Positions 16,193 to 24,691 of a DNA stretch of 62,298 nt are shown here, one piece after another. The stretch is from Fibrobacter sp. (GTDB lineage: Bacteria; Fibrobacterota; Fibrobacteria; Fibrobacterales; Fibrobacteraceae). A program made the position numbers and the translations under genes. The stretch spans positions 1 to 62,298 of the forward strand of contig JAKSIM010000012.1 of NCBI GenBank assembly GCA_024398845.1. Direction: 5' to 3'. Position 1 is the first letter of the stretch. Every line of letters begins with the position of its first letter. A model generated the notes under the pieces. The model had not been told where the DNA came from. It worked only from the letters and a program-made list of their open reading frames with translations, and ran no database searches.

Positions 16193-17671
16193 TTAATACT
16201 TGGTCTGGTTTGCGATAAGTTCGTGGGCATTCTTGATTTTGCCAATGACAATCTTGGTCTTCTCGAACAGCTCGCTGACTTGCTCTTGAGCCTTGTGGAA
16301 AAATTCCTTGTGGCAGAACAGGTCGTCTTTGGAGGTCTTGATATCGCTGAAGACTTCGCGGAGTATTTGCAAATTCCTGGTTTCGTTCTCGGCTGCTGCC
16401 TGAATCTCTTGGCGAATTTGGATTAGCTGGGCCTTCTTTTGGGCAATGACATCGGGATCGTTTTCTTTTAAGATGTAGGTGGGAAGCGTTCCGAAATCTT
16501 CGAACTTGCCTTGGGGCTTGAGCTGCGTGGATTGCAGGCCACGTGCCATATTGGTGCGGAGGCCGATGTTTTTGACGGCGGAGTCCACCGAGATGGTACA
16601 GCTTGTAGTTCCATGGAAGTTGCAGCGCACGCGTTTTTCTTCTTGATGGATTTCGTTCCACGGGTTGAAATCTTCGTCGCTTTCAATGTAGCGGAGAGGT
16701 ACGTAAAGCGGTGCGGGTTCGCCGGCGATGTTAATCTTGTACAAAATACAGGGCTCGTTATTGAAATCCTTTGTATCGTACGAGTTGTCGGCTGTGTTCA
16801 GGATTCTCTTGACGCGGTGCAAAAGATCGTCGGCATCGTAGGGATTCTTGAGAATGTCGGGAATCTCTTTGAGGATGCGCTCGCGCACAATTTTTGCGTA
16901 GCTTTCGGTAATGGCGTTATTCGAGGTAGATCTGCCCCAAATGGGAGTCCCCAAGAAGAACGTGTCGGTGATGCGTGTTTCGGTGCGCCCGTTAAAGAAT
17001 GCGGCCGCCTTGATGATGTTCGTTAAAGCAATCCACTTGCGAATGGGCACGTAAATCATATTATCTTCGCAAGCCTTGGCGACTTCGGCGATAATGTAGA
17101 GCGTGTCCTCGGAAAGGGCTATTTTTTTGATTTCCTTGTTCCACTGAATTTTCTCATCGTTGCTTACGGCAAGGCCTGCCGGGACGTACGTCTTGGTTAC
17201 GTCTTCGTGGCTTTGCAAAAGCGAACAAAGAGCCTTTGGCGAAATGCTGTCGGGAAGGGCGATGATGAGCGTGATGCGGTCCGTGATTTCGCTGCGGTTG
17301 AGCGTCAGTTCGGGGCGCTGGTCGCCGGTTATAATGACGGGGGCGTTTTTGCGGTCATCAAGTGCAATATGGATGTTGGCTTTGTTCTCGTCTTTGAGCG
17401 GGTCAAAGCTTTGGAAAATGATGATGTCGTAGTTGCCGATATTTGTAGGAATCTCGTGGTCGCGCTTGCCAATCTTTAAAATTTTGGCATCCCTAAAAGC
17501 AGCCGAGAGGCGGTCAACGACAAGGGATTTGCCCGAGCCCGACCGTCCGTAAAGGTAAAACGGCTCCCCCACAAGAGCGGTAAGAAATCCGAGTTGAATA
17601 CAAAATTCTCGTTCCGGAATATCGACGGATAGAGCTTGCAGCAAATCGTTGATGCGTTTTGTAAGAGTCAT
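16193..17671 (-). CDS. MoxR/RavA-type AAA+ ATPase with unusual Walker B
   Basis: AAA+ ATPase resembling RavA/MoxR, which usually acts as a chaperone for metal-centre or complex assembly. Walker A is FYLYGRSGSGKS (about 38-49). The expected Walker B hhhhDE is replaced by DIIIFQSFD (about 84-92), so ATP hydrolysis may be altered. A sensor-1-like VIITGDQ and an arginine-finger-like RSEITDRITL follow. The C-terminal half (about 330-490) ends in coiled coil. ATG 17671 is preferred: GAAGGGA lies 7 nt upstream; the longer reading from 17701 has none. It is downstream of lpxK by 59 nt. No VWA partner is adjacent. Confidence 0.78.
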   Translation of the reverse strand: MTLTKRINDLLQALSVDIPEREFCIQLGFLTALVGEPFYLYGRSGSGKSLVVDRLSAAFRDAKILKIGKRDHEIPTNIGNYDIIIFQSFDPLKDENKANIHIALDDRKNAPVIITGDQRPELTLNRSEITDRITLIIALPDSISPKALCSLLQSHEDVTKTYVPAGLAVSNDEKIQWNKEIKKIALSEDTLYIIAEVAKACEDNMIYVPIRKWIALTNIIKAAAFFNGRTETRITDTFFLGTPIWGRSTSNNAITESYAKIVRERILKEIPDILKNPYDADDLLHRVKRILNTADNSYDTKDFNNEPCILYKINIAGEPAPLYVPLRYIESDEDFNPWNEIHQEEKRVRCNFHGTTSCTISVDSAVKNIGLRTNMARGLQSTQLKPQGKFEDFGTLPTYILKENDPDVIAQKKAQLIQIRQEIQAAAENETRNLQILREVFSDIKTSKDDLFCHKEFFHKAQEQVSELFEKTKIVIGKIKNAHELIANQTKY

Positions 17672-17730
17672 TTTCCAATCCCTTCTTATGGTCTCCCACA
17701 AAACTGATTTGCTTTTTTGGGGGAGCTGGC

Positions 17731-18648
17731 TTATTTATTTTGTAAAATAACAAAAAATAGTGAGTGAAGAGTATCTAAAGTGGCCTTGGATGGGGTTATT
17801 GATTGTTTTGCAATAAAAATCAGCGGATTTTTGGTGTTTTTTTCGTTTAGGCGAGCAAAATCTTTTTCGGTAATGACTATAGGAAGTCCCTTTTTAAGTT
17901 CTTTTGAGAGAATTTGTTCAAAAGAGGCGTCGTGATCGGGACGTTTCGAAACTTGCCCGGGCTGTACCCCAAATTGGATAATATTGGTTATGAGTCGTTC
18001 CGGGTTTCCAATGCCGGTGATTACACTTGGGTGTGCGTTTGGAAGCGGATCACCCTTGGCGTTTTCGATGCTTGAAATTTTAAATTCCAAATCGGTGTTT
18101 TGAGAATTTTGTGGGTCGCCACCAATGCCGCAGTGCAAAATGAGTGCTGGTTGTTCGTGATCTTGTGCGAGGCTGCGGAATTTGCCTGCGGGAATTAAAT
18201 CGCTAATGTGCGTGGGGGCGTTTTCCCAGTCAATGCGGATGGTTGTGGCTCCTACGAGGCGCGTGTCCTCGAAGCCATCGTCGCAAATGATGTAGTCAAA
18301 GTCGTTATCAATTTCGTGCGCGGTTTGGTAGCGATTTTTTGTTGTGAAAATGCTAATGCCTGGGAGCTTTTGCGTAAGCATACGTGCTTCGTCTTGGGCT
18401 TTGCTGTGGCAAAGAATTGCGATGCGCGGTGTTGGGGCCGATTGCGTGGCGAGGTCGGGTGCTTGAGTGACGATGTACTGCGCGAGCCAGGCGCAAAACG
18501 GCGTTTTGCCGGTACCCCCTGCGCGGAAACTTCCGACGATGATGAGTTTGGCGTGCTTGAGCGGTTCTCCGGGCTTTAAAAAGAGCCTGTGGTGCACCTT
18601 GTAACCTATGCGGTACAAGGCCGCTGCTGCGAACCGCATGAACTTCAT
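17731..18648 (-). CDS. lpxK: Tetraacyldisaccharide 4'-kinase
   Basis: LpxK phosphorylates the 4' position of the lipid A disaccharide precursor at the inner membrane. The N-terminal amphipathic/hydrophobic segment is followed by the P-loop GSFRAGGTGKTP (about 38-49), the family's hallmark, and the Walker B-like YIICDDGFED (about 110-119). The length of 305 aa is normal. It begins 9 nt after the aroC stop and shares its transcript. It fits the LPS-handling theme seen at 0.1-3.3 kb. Confidence 0.93.
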   Translation of the reverse strand: MKFMRFAAAALYRIGYKVHHRLFLKPGEPLKHAKLIIVGSFRAGGTGKTPFCAWLAQYIVTQAPDLATQSAPTPRIAILCHSKAQDEARMLTQKLPGISIFTTKNRYQTAHEIDNDFDYIICDDGFEDTRLVGATTIRIDWENAPTHISDLIPAGKFRSLAQDHEQPALILHCGIGGDPQNSQNTDLEFKISSIENAKGDPLPNAHPSVITGIGNPERLITNIIQFGVQPGQVSKRPDHDASFEQILSKELKKGLPIVITEKDFARLNEKNTKNPLIFIAKQSITPSKATLDTLHSLFFVILQNK

Positions 18649-18657
18649 GGATGGGCC

Positions 18658-19740
18658 CTAGAGGCAGTTCCGTTTTTGCTGTAGGTAAAGGTCTGCGAGT
18701 ACGAGGGCTGCCATGCACTCCACAATGACGGGCGCGCGGACGGCAACGCAAGGGTCGTGGCGACCCTTGGCGGCGAGTTCGCCGTTTTCGCCAGTTCTGC
18801 TGGCCGTCTTCTGCGATTGCGAAATCGTTGCCGTCGGCTTGAAGGCCATGCGGCAGAGGATGTTCTCCCCGTTGCTGATTCCGCCTACGATTCCGCCCGC
18901 ATTGTTCGTGCGCGTGTGGAACGTTCCATTATCGCAGTAAATTTCGTCGTTGTGTTCGCTGCCGTGCATGCGTGCGGCGGCGAAGCCTGTGCCGACCTCA
19001 AAGCCCTTGCAAGCCGGGATGCTGAGCATCGCCTGCGCGAGGAGTGCGTCCAGACGGTCGAAGACGGGTTCGCCAAGCGTAGCGGGCACGTTCTTTACGA
19101 GCAGTCGGACGGTTCCGCCGACGCTATCCATGGATTCCTTGGCGGCGAGAACCTCGGCTTCCATTTTGGCGGAGGCATCGCTGTCGGGGCAACGCACCGG
19201 AGACGCCTCGATCATCTCGTGTGTTAATTTGTCAGTATCTACGGCGGGGCAGTCCACTTGGCCAATGGAATCCACCCAGGCGAGAAATTCGGTGCCGGCG
19301 ACCTGTTTTAAAAACTTCATGGCGACAGCACCGGCGGCAACGCGCCCGATGGTTTCGCGTGCAGAGCTTCGTCCGCCTCCGCGGTAGTCTCTAAAACCAT
19401 ATTTGAGGTCATAGCACAGGTCGGCATGACCTGGACGGTACCATTTTTCGATTTCTGCGTAGTCGTGACTACGTTGGTCTTCGTTAAAAACGGCAAAGGA
19501 AATGGGCGTACCTGTCGTTTTTCCTTCAAAAACGCCACTTAGGATTTTTACGCGGTCCTTTTCGTCGCGCGCCGTGGTCATTTTTCCCTGTCCGGGGCGC
19601 CTTCGGTCCAATAATTTTTGGATGTCCTCTTCGCAGAGGGGGAGACCCGCCGGGCAGCCGTCCAGGACTGCTCCAACGGCCTGACCGTGGGATTCACCCC
19701 AGGTCGAAACCGTAAAAATCTTGCCAAAAATGCTTGCCAT
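18658..19740 (-). CDS. aroC: Chorismate synthase
   Basis: AroC converts 5-enolpyruvylshikimate-3-phosphate to chorismate, the last step of the shikimate pathway, using reduced FMN. The start MASIFGKIFTVSTWGESHG and the signatures RRPGQGKMTTARDEKD, GGRSSARET and the late VGGISNGE (all family motifs) are intact. The length of 360 aa is normal. ATG 19740 is preceded by TATATT 7 nt upstream with no Shine-Dalgarno, a leaderless arrangement. It is the first gene of an aroC-lpxK-(MoxR) run. Confidence 0.97.
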   Translation of the reverse strand: MASIFGKIFTVSTWGESHGQAVGAVLDGCPAGLPLCEEDIQKLLDRRRPGQGKMTTARDEKDRVKILSGVFEGKTTGTPISFAVFNEDQRSHDYAEIEKWYRPGHADLCYDLKYGFRDYRGGGRSSARETIGRVAAGAVAMKFLKQVAGTEFLAWVDSIGQVDCPAVDTDKLTHEMIEASPVRCPDSDASAKMEAEVLAAKESMDSVGGTVRLLVKNVPATLGEPVFDRLDALLAQAMLSIPACKGFEVGTGFAAARMHGSEHNDEIYCDNGTFHTRTNNAGGIVGGISNGENILCRMAFKPTATISQSQKTASRTGENGELAAKGRHDPCVAVRAPVIVECMAALVLADLYLQQKRNCL

Positions 19741-19747
19741 ATCACAA

Positions 19748-19753
19748 AATATA
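19748..19753 (-). promoter_or_regulatory. -10 element, aroC (leaderless type)
   Basis: TATATT on the minus strand, 7 nt before ATG 19740. Confidence 0.6.
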
Positions 19754-19835
19754 GATAAAGGCGCATAAAATCCGATTTTTTTGTGCTTATTTCGTTAAAG
19801 TTTATTATCTTTTACATTGGTTTTAGGAGATAATC

Positions 19836-20408
19836 GTGCCAAAGCTATTTAACATATTGACGCTTCTCGTTTTAACACTTTCTCTGGAAGTGTTCGCTCA
19901 ACGACATAGCGAGTTGGAATTCGCAGGAATTCCTTTTGGTGCTACCCGTGAAACCGTCATTGAGGAACTCATGAAAATGGGTTACGACACGTTTGATCAG
20001 GGTGGGCATATCCAGGTTCCCGTATTCAAGTTTGGCGAACTTCCGGTTCAGGTTGATTTCATTTTTAATAAGAATGACAAGTTCTATGCGTTTGAAATCC
20101 GTACTGGTCGAGTAGAAGAAGCTCGTCGTGGGAAGGCCATCGAGGCCGTAGACTACATGTCTGAACAGTTTACGCTCAAATATGGCAAGCCATCTGGTGA
20201 CCCCGCTGTAAATGAGCTTACGCTTCGTGCTGGCCGCAATATCTACCAGGAATGGTACGGAGTCAAGGCTTTGAACGCTGCTACTTCCGTTATTCAGCAG
20301 GGTTACAAGTTCTTTGCTATGGGCGTGGTGGAACACCGCACTTTGGCTAAAGAAGCTGTTACCGTCAAGAAGGTTAAAGAACAACCTTCTGTCGTACCGG
20401 TATTCTAG
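19836..20408 (+). CDS. Exported protein of unknown function
   Basis: A 190-aa protein with a signal peptide (about 1-21, LLVLTLSLEVFAQ). The mature part has the rhythm of small periplasmic proteins: LEFAGIPFGATRETVIEELM, then VDFIFNKNDKFYAFEIRTG and a helix EAVDYMSEQFTLKYGKPSGD. The GTG start at 19836 is chosen because TAGGAG lies at proper distance. No family is recognised. A strong hairpin follows the stop; it is monocistronic between aroC and perR. Confidence 0.8.
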   Translation: MPKLFNILTLLVLTLSLEVFAQRHSELEFAGIPFGATRETVIEELMKMGYDTFDQGGHIQVPVFKFGELPVQVDFIFNKNDKFYAFEIRTGRVEEARRGKAIEAVDYMSEQFTLKYGKPSGDPAVNELTLRAGRNIYQEWYGVKALNAATSVIQQGYKFFAMGVVEHRTLAKEAVTVKKVKEQPSVVPVF

Positions 20409-20428
20409 GTCGCTTCAACCAGCGACCT
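20407..20428. terminator. Hairpin after the 19836 gene
   Basis: AGGTCGCT-tcaacc-AGCGACCT, perfect 8-bp stem starting at the stop codon. No T-run follows, so termination is uncertain. Confidence 0.5.
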
Positions 20429-20485
20429 AAGTCTAAGCGATAAAAGCATTTAACCTCAGATTGAGGTCGGACTAGAACACGAGGC

Positions 20486-20499
20486 GTGACCTGCGTCAC
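20486..20499. promoter_or_regulatory. CRP-like palindrome 1
   Basis: GTGAC-CTGC-GTCAC, perfect. It lies 35 bp (centre to centre) from a second palindrome at 20521-20534, in a convergent intergenic region where a promoter is not expected. Confidence 0.5.
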
Positions 20500-20520
20500 A
20501 TTTCGTTTGTCTAAACTTAC

Positions 20521-20534
20521 GTGATTTGTATCAC
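20521..20534. promoter_or_regulatory. CRP-like palindrome 2
   Basis: GTGAT-TTGT-ATCAC, followed by ACA; resembles the CRP half-sites at 9726 and 42782. Confidence 0.5.
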
Positions 20535-20548
20535 ACAAGTGAACTAAT

Positions 20549-20944
20549 TTATTTGCAGTCGGGGCACTTGCCGTGCAAATATAGGGCGGCGGAGGTGAAG
20601 GTACAGTCCTTGGGGACCATTTGCTCGCATCCCTTTGGGGTATCCATGATGTCGATGACGGCGCCGCATTTTTCGCACTGGAAGTGGCTGTGGGGGGTGA
20701 TATCGGCATCGTAGCGTAAAAAACCTTCTCCAAAGTCAAGCGTCAGAACGAGCCCATTTTGGGCTAAGAGTTCGAGCGTGTTGTAAACGGTGGTACGCGA
20801 GAGGTTCGGGTTCGTAGGCGAGAGCGCCTGGTAAATCGTATCTACCGAGGGGTGCGTCTTTACGCTGCGCAGATAATCGTAAACCGCCAGGCGTTGTGCT
20901 GACGGACGAATCTTGTGTTCCTGTAAAATGACTGCGGTAGACAT
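20549..20944 (-). CDS. perR: PerR/Fur-family regulator
   Basis: A 131-aa Fur-family metalloregulator. The winged helix (about 10-85) includes LSRTTVYNTLELLAQNGLV, the DNA-recognition helix. The metal sites read RYDADITPHSHFQCEKCG (Asp as in peroxide-sensing PerR rather than Fur), and two zinc CxxC pairs are present (CEKC, CPDC). It probably represses peroxide-defence genes; the neighbouring rubrerythrin has a Per-box palindrome in its promoter. A Shine-Dalgarno (GAGG) supports ATG 20944. Upstream is a duplicated TGCAACATGT. Confidence 0.85.
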   Translation of the reverse strand: MSTAVILQEHKIRPSAQRLAVYDYLRSVKTHPSVDTIYQALSPTNPNLSRTTVYNTLELLAQNGLVLTLDFGEGFLRYDADITPHSHFQCEKCGAVIDIMDTPKGCEQMVPKDCTFTSAALYLHGKCPDCK

Positions 20945-20990
20945 GTGTCCTCGTGGCTATATGTTTTGGGACTCTCGCTTTTTCGAATCC

Positions 20991-21014
20991 TGCAACATGT
21001 TTTTTGCAACATGT
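20991..21014. repeat. Direct repeat TGCAACATGT in the perR leader/promoter
   Basis: Two copies of TGCAACATGT separated by TTTT, bounded on both sides by GAATCC. They lie upstream of perR (minus strand) and may be an operator or attenuation element. Confidence 0.6.
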
Positions 21015-21033
21015 GAATCCCGCAATAAAGATA

Positions 21034-21063
21034 GCGAAAAAAGGCCGGCCCGCGGGGCCGACC
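21034..21063 (-). terminator. Terminator of the rubrerythrin gene
   Basis: On the minus strand a GGCCC...GGGCC stem (CGGCCC-gcg-GGGCCG) is followed by CCTTTTTTCGC. Confidence 0.8.
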
Positions 21064-21076
21064 ATCGTGATTGGAA

Positions 21077-21631
21077 TTACTTGAAGTAGCGTCCGAGGAG
21101 CCCCTGGAAGGCACTGCCGTGGCGGGCTTCGTCCTTGCACATTTCGTGTACGGTGTCGTGGATGGCGTCGTAGCCGAGTTCTTTTGCGCGCTTGGCGAGG
21201 GCGAGTTTCCCTTCGGTGGCGCCCGCTTCTGCGGCCACACGGAGTTCGAGGTTCTTCTTGGTGTCCGCCCAGACGACTTCGCCGAGGAGTTCCGCGAACT
21301 TGGCGGCGTGTTCGGCTTCTTCGAAGGCGATGCGCTTGTAGGCTTCCGCGACTTCCGGGAACCCTTCGCGATCAGCCTGGCGGCTCATCGCGAGGTACAT
21401 GCCCACTTCGGTACATTCCCCGGCGAAGTTTTCGCGCAGGCCTTGTACGACTTCGGCGTCCAAGCCCTGAGCTACACCCACCTTGTGTTCGTCGGCCCAG
21501 TTGATGGCGCCGGTCTTCTGTTCGACCTTCTCGAAGAACTTACTCTTCGGGGCGTGGCACTGCGGGCATTCTTCCGGAGCTTCCGGACCCATGTGAACGT
21601 AACCACAGACTTTGCAGACCCAGACTTTCAT
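21077..21631 (-). CDS. Rubrerythrin with N-terminal rubredoxin domain
   Basis: A diiron peroxidase with a rubredoxin domain, used by anaerobes to reduce H2O2. The rubredoxin-like iron site (CKVCGY...CPQC, about 5-25) is at the N-terminus, unlike classical rubrerythrin where it is C-terminal. The four-helix bundle follows (about 38-180) with ExxH-type pairs ([28 protein letters not shown]). ATG 21631 is chosen because AGGAG stands 8-10 nt upstream. The upstream extension to 21856 is not coding. A near-perfect Per box (21737-21759) suggests peroxide induction via the adjacent PerR. Confidence 0.93.
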   Translation of the reverse strand: MKVWVCKVCGYVHMGPEAPEECPQCHAPKSKFFEKVEQKTGAINWADEHKVGVAQGLDAEVVQGLRENFAGECTEVGMYLAMSRQADREGFPEVAEAYKRIAFEEAEHAAKFAELLGEVVWADTKKNLELRVAAEAGATEGKLALAKRAKELGYDAIHDTVHEMCKDEARHGSAFQGLLGRYFK

Positions 21632-21736
21632 TTTTTTTCTCCTATTCCGCTTGGCGGATTTGATTGTTATTTTCACCCTTCGAAAAATCCTTTTGCAGAA
21701 TTTCCCGAGGGACTGTTGCTTTAGACTTTGTACCAA

Positions 21737-21759
21737 ATATTTGTAATTATTACAAATAT
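21737..21759. promoter_or_regulatory. Per box in the rubrerythrin promoter
   Basis: A 23-bp palindrome with a single central base; its core ATTTGTAAT-T-ATTACAAAT closely follows the PerR consensus of two AT-rich half-sites. It is about 110 bp upstream of the rubrerythrin start. Confidence 0.75.
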
Positions 21760-21891
21760 AAATCCATTGTATTTGGTTGTCAATAGCTAAAACAATTGTT
21801 TGGGGGCTTGAGACCCGCGATTGAAAACTTACGAAACTATTTTTCCCAAAACACATGGATGTGGGAAATTTGCGAAATTTCCTTACGGAAT

Positions 21892-21927
21892 AAAAAAAAT
21901 CGCCCGTGGAATGCTTCCGCAGGCGAC
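21892..21927 (-). terminator. Terminator of trkA
   Basis: On the minus strand TCGCC...GGCGA encloses GCGGAAGC...TTCC (a bulged stem-loop) and is followed by TTTTTTTT. Confidence 0.8.
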
Positions 21928-21948
21928 AAATGGAAAATGTAGGCGAGT

Positions 21949-22605
21949 TTAGCTCTTGAGCTTGTCGAGGGCGTCGTTCGGGCCGATGAGGAAGAGCACG
22001 TAGTCTTCCTGGAGGACGATGTCCGCGAGGTTACCGATTTTCGGAGTCGGTTCCTGCGGGTCGCGGATGGCAATGACCTGTACGCCGTACTTGTGCGTGA
22101 TGTTCAAGTCCTTCAGGGTCTTGCCTACGAATTCCCTCGGGCATACGACTTCCACGATGCTGAAGCCTTCCATGAACGGCAAGAAGTCGAGCATGTTCGG
22201 GCGGTTCAGGCGTTCGGCAAGTGCGATGGCCGAGTCGCGTTCCGGGTGGAAGATGTCCGAGACGCCGAGCTTTTCCAAAATGCTTGAGTGGGCGGCACTA
22301 CTGGACTTCGCAATAATGTGCTTCACGCCGAGTTCCTTGAGGTTCAGAACCGTGAGGAGGCTAGCTTCCAGGTTCTCGCCGATGCAGACGATGACCGAGT
22401 CCGCTTTTTGGAGCGGGATGCTCGCAAGCTGCTTTTTGCGGGTGCTGTCGGCGACCATGGCCTGCGAAACGGAACTGGAAATGTCCTGCACTTTTTCGGG
22501 GTGGTTATCTACGACTAGAACGTCATGACCGAGGCTCGTCAGGTGACGGGCGAGGAAGATGGCGGAGTTGCCAAGACCGATAATTACAAATTGCTTAGAA
22601 GCCAT
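21949..22605 (-). CDS. Potassium uptake regulator TrkA/KtrA (RCK)
   Basis: Cytosolic NAD(H)-binding gating subunit of a K+ uptake system. The RCK-N domain (about 5-125) starts [21 protein letters not shown] with the GxGxxG nucleotide loop and ends with VVVD-type NHPEK. The RCK-C domain (about 140-215) follows. At 218 aa with one RCK pair it is of KtrA/TrkA single-repeat type. It works with the TrkH/KtrB channel encoded upstream. ATG 22605 has TACATT 6 nt upstream and no Shine-Dalgarno. Confidence 0.92.
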   Translation of the reverse strand: MASKQFVIIGLGNSAIFLARHLTSLGHDVLVVDNHPEKVQDISSSVSQAMVADSTRKKQLASIPLQKADSVIVCIGENLEASLLTVLNLKELGVKHIIAKSSSAAHSSILEKLGVSDIFHPERDSAIALAERLNRPNMLDFLPFMEGFSIVEVVCPREFVGKTLKDLNITHKYGVQVIAIRDPQEPTPKIGNLADIVLQEDYVLFLIGPNDALDKLKS

Positions 22606-22611
22606 GAGTTA

Positions 22612-22617
22612 AATGTA
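22612..22617 (-). promoter_or_regulatory. -10 element, trkA (leaderless type)
   Basis: TACATT on the minus strand, 6 nt before ATG 22605. It implies that trkA has its own promoter apart from trkH. Confidence 0.55.
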
Positions 22618-22620
22618 GTA

Positions 22621-22654
22621 AATAGTGGTTAGTGGTTAGTGGTTGGTGGTTAGG
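22621..22654 (+). repeat. Heptamer repeat TAGTGGT between trkA and trkH
   Basis: About five units of the period-7 repeat TAGTGGT/TTGGTGG. It is the same motif as at 14655-14689. The rest of 22655-22766 holds no gene. Confidence 0.85.
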
Positions 22655-22766
22655 GAAAGTATGGTGGCTTTGCCTCATTATGATGAAGCGCCTGCGGCCC
22701 TCGTACCTCGCTCCTTAAATCACTCTCGTCTGAAGCCTACCGAAGGTAGGCGTTCTCTCGTCTAAC

Positions 22767-24167
22767 TCAACCCACCATTATGTCTTCTTCGGCGTACCAG
22801 GTGGTGTTTTTGGCTTGTCCTGCCACCGCAGAAATCAAGAACAGGGGGCCCATGCGGCCAACGAACATAATGCTACAGATGAGGAACTGCCCAAAGGGGG
22901 AGAGCTCCGTCGTAAGTCCCATCGAGAGTCCGCAAGTGCTGTAGGCGCTCACGACTTCAAAAAGCACCTTGAGGAATTGACCGTTATTGTCGGCGTGGCT
23001 TGCGCCCGGCGCCTCGGTGTAGAGCAAAAGCAGCGTCCCGAGGGCTATGACCACGATGGACACCACGAAAACTCGAACGGCCTTATCGACGGTCGATTCC
23101 GGGAGGGTTCTTCCCATCACCTGGGTCTTGGTGCGCCCGAGTAGGCGGTTGAACCCGAGTAAACTGATCACTGCGGCTGTAGTTACCTTGATACCGCCAC
23201 CGCAGCTACCGGGGTTTGCGCCGACAAACATGATAATCACAAAGAAAAAGAGCGAAGCGACCGAGAGGCCGGGGACATTGACCGTATTGAGACCGGCGGT
23301 GCGACTGCTGAAGGCCATGAACGTGGTGCTGAGGAACTTATCGCCAATGCTCAGACCGCTGAGGGCGTTGTCCCATTCGGTGAGCGTAAAGACGAGTGTA
23401 CTTGCGATAACGACAATAATGGTCCCGAAGAAGGCGATGCGCGTGTGGAGCGAAATTTTTCGCATGGCACGGCGCTTGAAGTCAAAGGCGTACTGCATTT
23501 CGGTAATGGCGAGGAAGCCAAAACCTCCCGCGAGCACCAGGATGCATGTGGTGATATTCATGAACGGGTTGCACTGGAAGCGTACGAGCGAATCCGGGAA
23601 CAGCGTAAAGCCCACGTTGCAGAAGGAGCTGACCGCCTGGAAGAGCGACCCGAAAATGCGGTCGTAAAGCGGGAGGTCCGAGAGCTGCGTGTAGTAGATG
23701 ACGGCGCCAATCAGTTCCAAAATAAACGTAAAGGGGAGCACAGCCTTTAAAATGTGGCCCGCGTCCACGTTACCCTCTTGGGTGTAGTTCGAGAGCAGTA
23801 CGGACTGGTGGTTGAATCCCGGGTGCATGCCGGCAAGCAAAATCAAGGTCGTAGAAACCGTCATGATACCAAGGCCGCCCATCTGCATCAAAACGAGGAG
23901 AATCCAGTCTCCTACGTGGGTGAAAGTTGACGAAATGTCTACGACGGAGAGTCCCGTTACGCAAACGGCGGACATGGCGGTAAAGAAAGCTTCAATAAAA
24001 CTAAGCGGGCGCGTGGTAGACGCGGGCATGTTGAGGAGGGCCGTACCGATTGCCACCAAAAGCAAGTAACCGAGCACCACGAGCGTAATGGGGTTGCTCT
24101 GTTTTTTGGTTTTAAAGATGTTCTCGGACGTGGTGTCCAAAAACGCTTGGTACTTCGACTTGAACAT
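22767..24167 (-). CDS. K+ channel/transporter TrkH/KtrB
   Basis: Inner-membrane K+ translocating subunit of the Trk/Ktr family. It has at least eight strongly hydrophobic segments across 466 aa, arranged in the M-P-M repeats of the family. Filter-like turns TAMSAVCVTGLSVVD, SSFCNVGFTLF, GANPGSCGGGI and STCGLSMG are visible (each with the filter Gly). It pairs with TrkA downstream. ATG 24167 is preceded by TACATT 7 nt upstream, with no Shine-Dalgarno. Confidence 0.95.
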   Translation of the reverse strand: MFKSKYQAFLDTTSENIFKTKKQSNPITLVVLGYLLLVAIGTALLNMPASTTRPLSFIEAFFTAMSAVCVTGLSVVDISSTFTHVGDWILLVLMQMGGLGIMTVSTTLILLAGMHPGFNHQSVLLSNYTQEGNVDAGHILKAVLPFTFILELIGAVIYYTQLSDLPLYDRIFGSLFQAVSSFCNVGFTLFPDSLVRFQCNPFMNITTCILVLAGGFGFLAITEMQYAFDFKRRAMRKISLHTRIAFFGTIIVVIASTLVFTLTEWDNALSGLSIGDKFLSTTFMAFSSRTAGLNTVNVPGLSVASLFFFVIIMFVGANPGSCGGGIKVTTAAVISLLGFNRLLGRTKTQVMGRTLPESTVDKAVRVFVVSIVVIALGTLLLLYTEAPGASHADNNGQFLKVLFEVVSAYSTCGLSMGLTTELSPFGQFLICSIMFVGRMGPLFLISAVAGQAKNTTWYAEEDIMVG

Positions 24168-24174
24168 ACGGGCA

Positions 24175-24180
24175 AATGTA
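24175..24180 (-). promoter_or_regulatory. -10 element, trkH (leaderless type)
   Basis: TACATT on the minus strand, 7 nt before ATG 24167. Confidence 0.55.
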
Positions 24181-24208
24181 GTAAATTGAATTCCGACCGG
24201 CGTAGTCC

Positions 24209-24367
24209 CTAGTGCGGAATATTCCCGTCAAATTGTGTTTTCAACAACGAACTGGCGGTTTCGAAATTACAGCAATGAACGCCCTTGAAATTCTTTAGGT
24301 TTTCGCCTGAATAAACTAGAATCTTGTTCAGCGATTCAAAGCCTGGCAGCTTGGCAAGTTTATCCAT
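24209..24367 (-). pseudogene. Fragment resembling the C-terminus of a DUF4143/AAA_14 ATPase
   Basis: A 52-residue reading, MDKLAKLPGFESLNKILVYS and onward, ends FETASSLLKTQFDGN. It has the wording of the C-terminal tail of ATPases of the DUF4143 type (LPGF..L.KI.VY.G.). Nothing upstream supplies the ATPase core, so it is a remnant, if the resemblance is real. Confidence 0.35.
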
Positions 24368-24518
24368 GTTTTTAAAGTAATCGGAATTCGCGCTAGATGC
24401 GGACGAAGAAGGCTGGGGTGACGAAAATTGTCGCCAGCACGAAAAGAATTATTTTCCCGAGTTTGTCCGACAAGTAAATCACTTTTTGGGCCTTCTAAAA
24501 TCAATATACATCTATATT

Positions 24519-24550
24519 GTTTTCCCAGCGTCCCGAAAACGCCTATAAGA
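24519..24550 (+). repeat. 32-bp direct repeat, left copy
   Basis: Begins GTTTTCCCAGCGTCCCGAAA and ends CTATAAGA. An identical 32-bp copy lies at 24865-24896; the two flank the three-unit palindrome array. Confidence 0.9.
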
Positions 24551-24568
24551 AAAAAGCGCGGGACACGT

Positions 24569-24600
24569 GAGATACGCGGGATACGTGGGATACGTGGGGT
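24569..24600 (+). repeat. Period-9 tandem repeat GGGATACGT
   Basis: About three to four imperfect copies of GGGATACGT (variants GAGATACGC, GGGATACGT). In frame it encodes repeating R-G-I. It lies between the left 32-bp repeat and the first palindromic unit. Confidence 0.8.
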
Positions 24601-24607
24601 GCGACGC

Positions 24608-24647
24608 GTACCTGCTAAAAAGAAATTTTCTACGAATTAGCAGGTAC
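24608..24647 (+). repeat. 40-bp palindromic unit, array 1 unit 1
   Basis: GTACCTGCTA ... TAGCAGGTAC ends with a 20-bp central part. It is homologous, in reverse complement, to the unit at 50285-50324. Confidence 0.93.
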
Positions 24648-24691
24648 AAAATTACTTTGTCTGTAATGAAATTGATGGAAATAGGGCAAAC

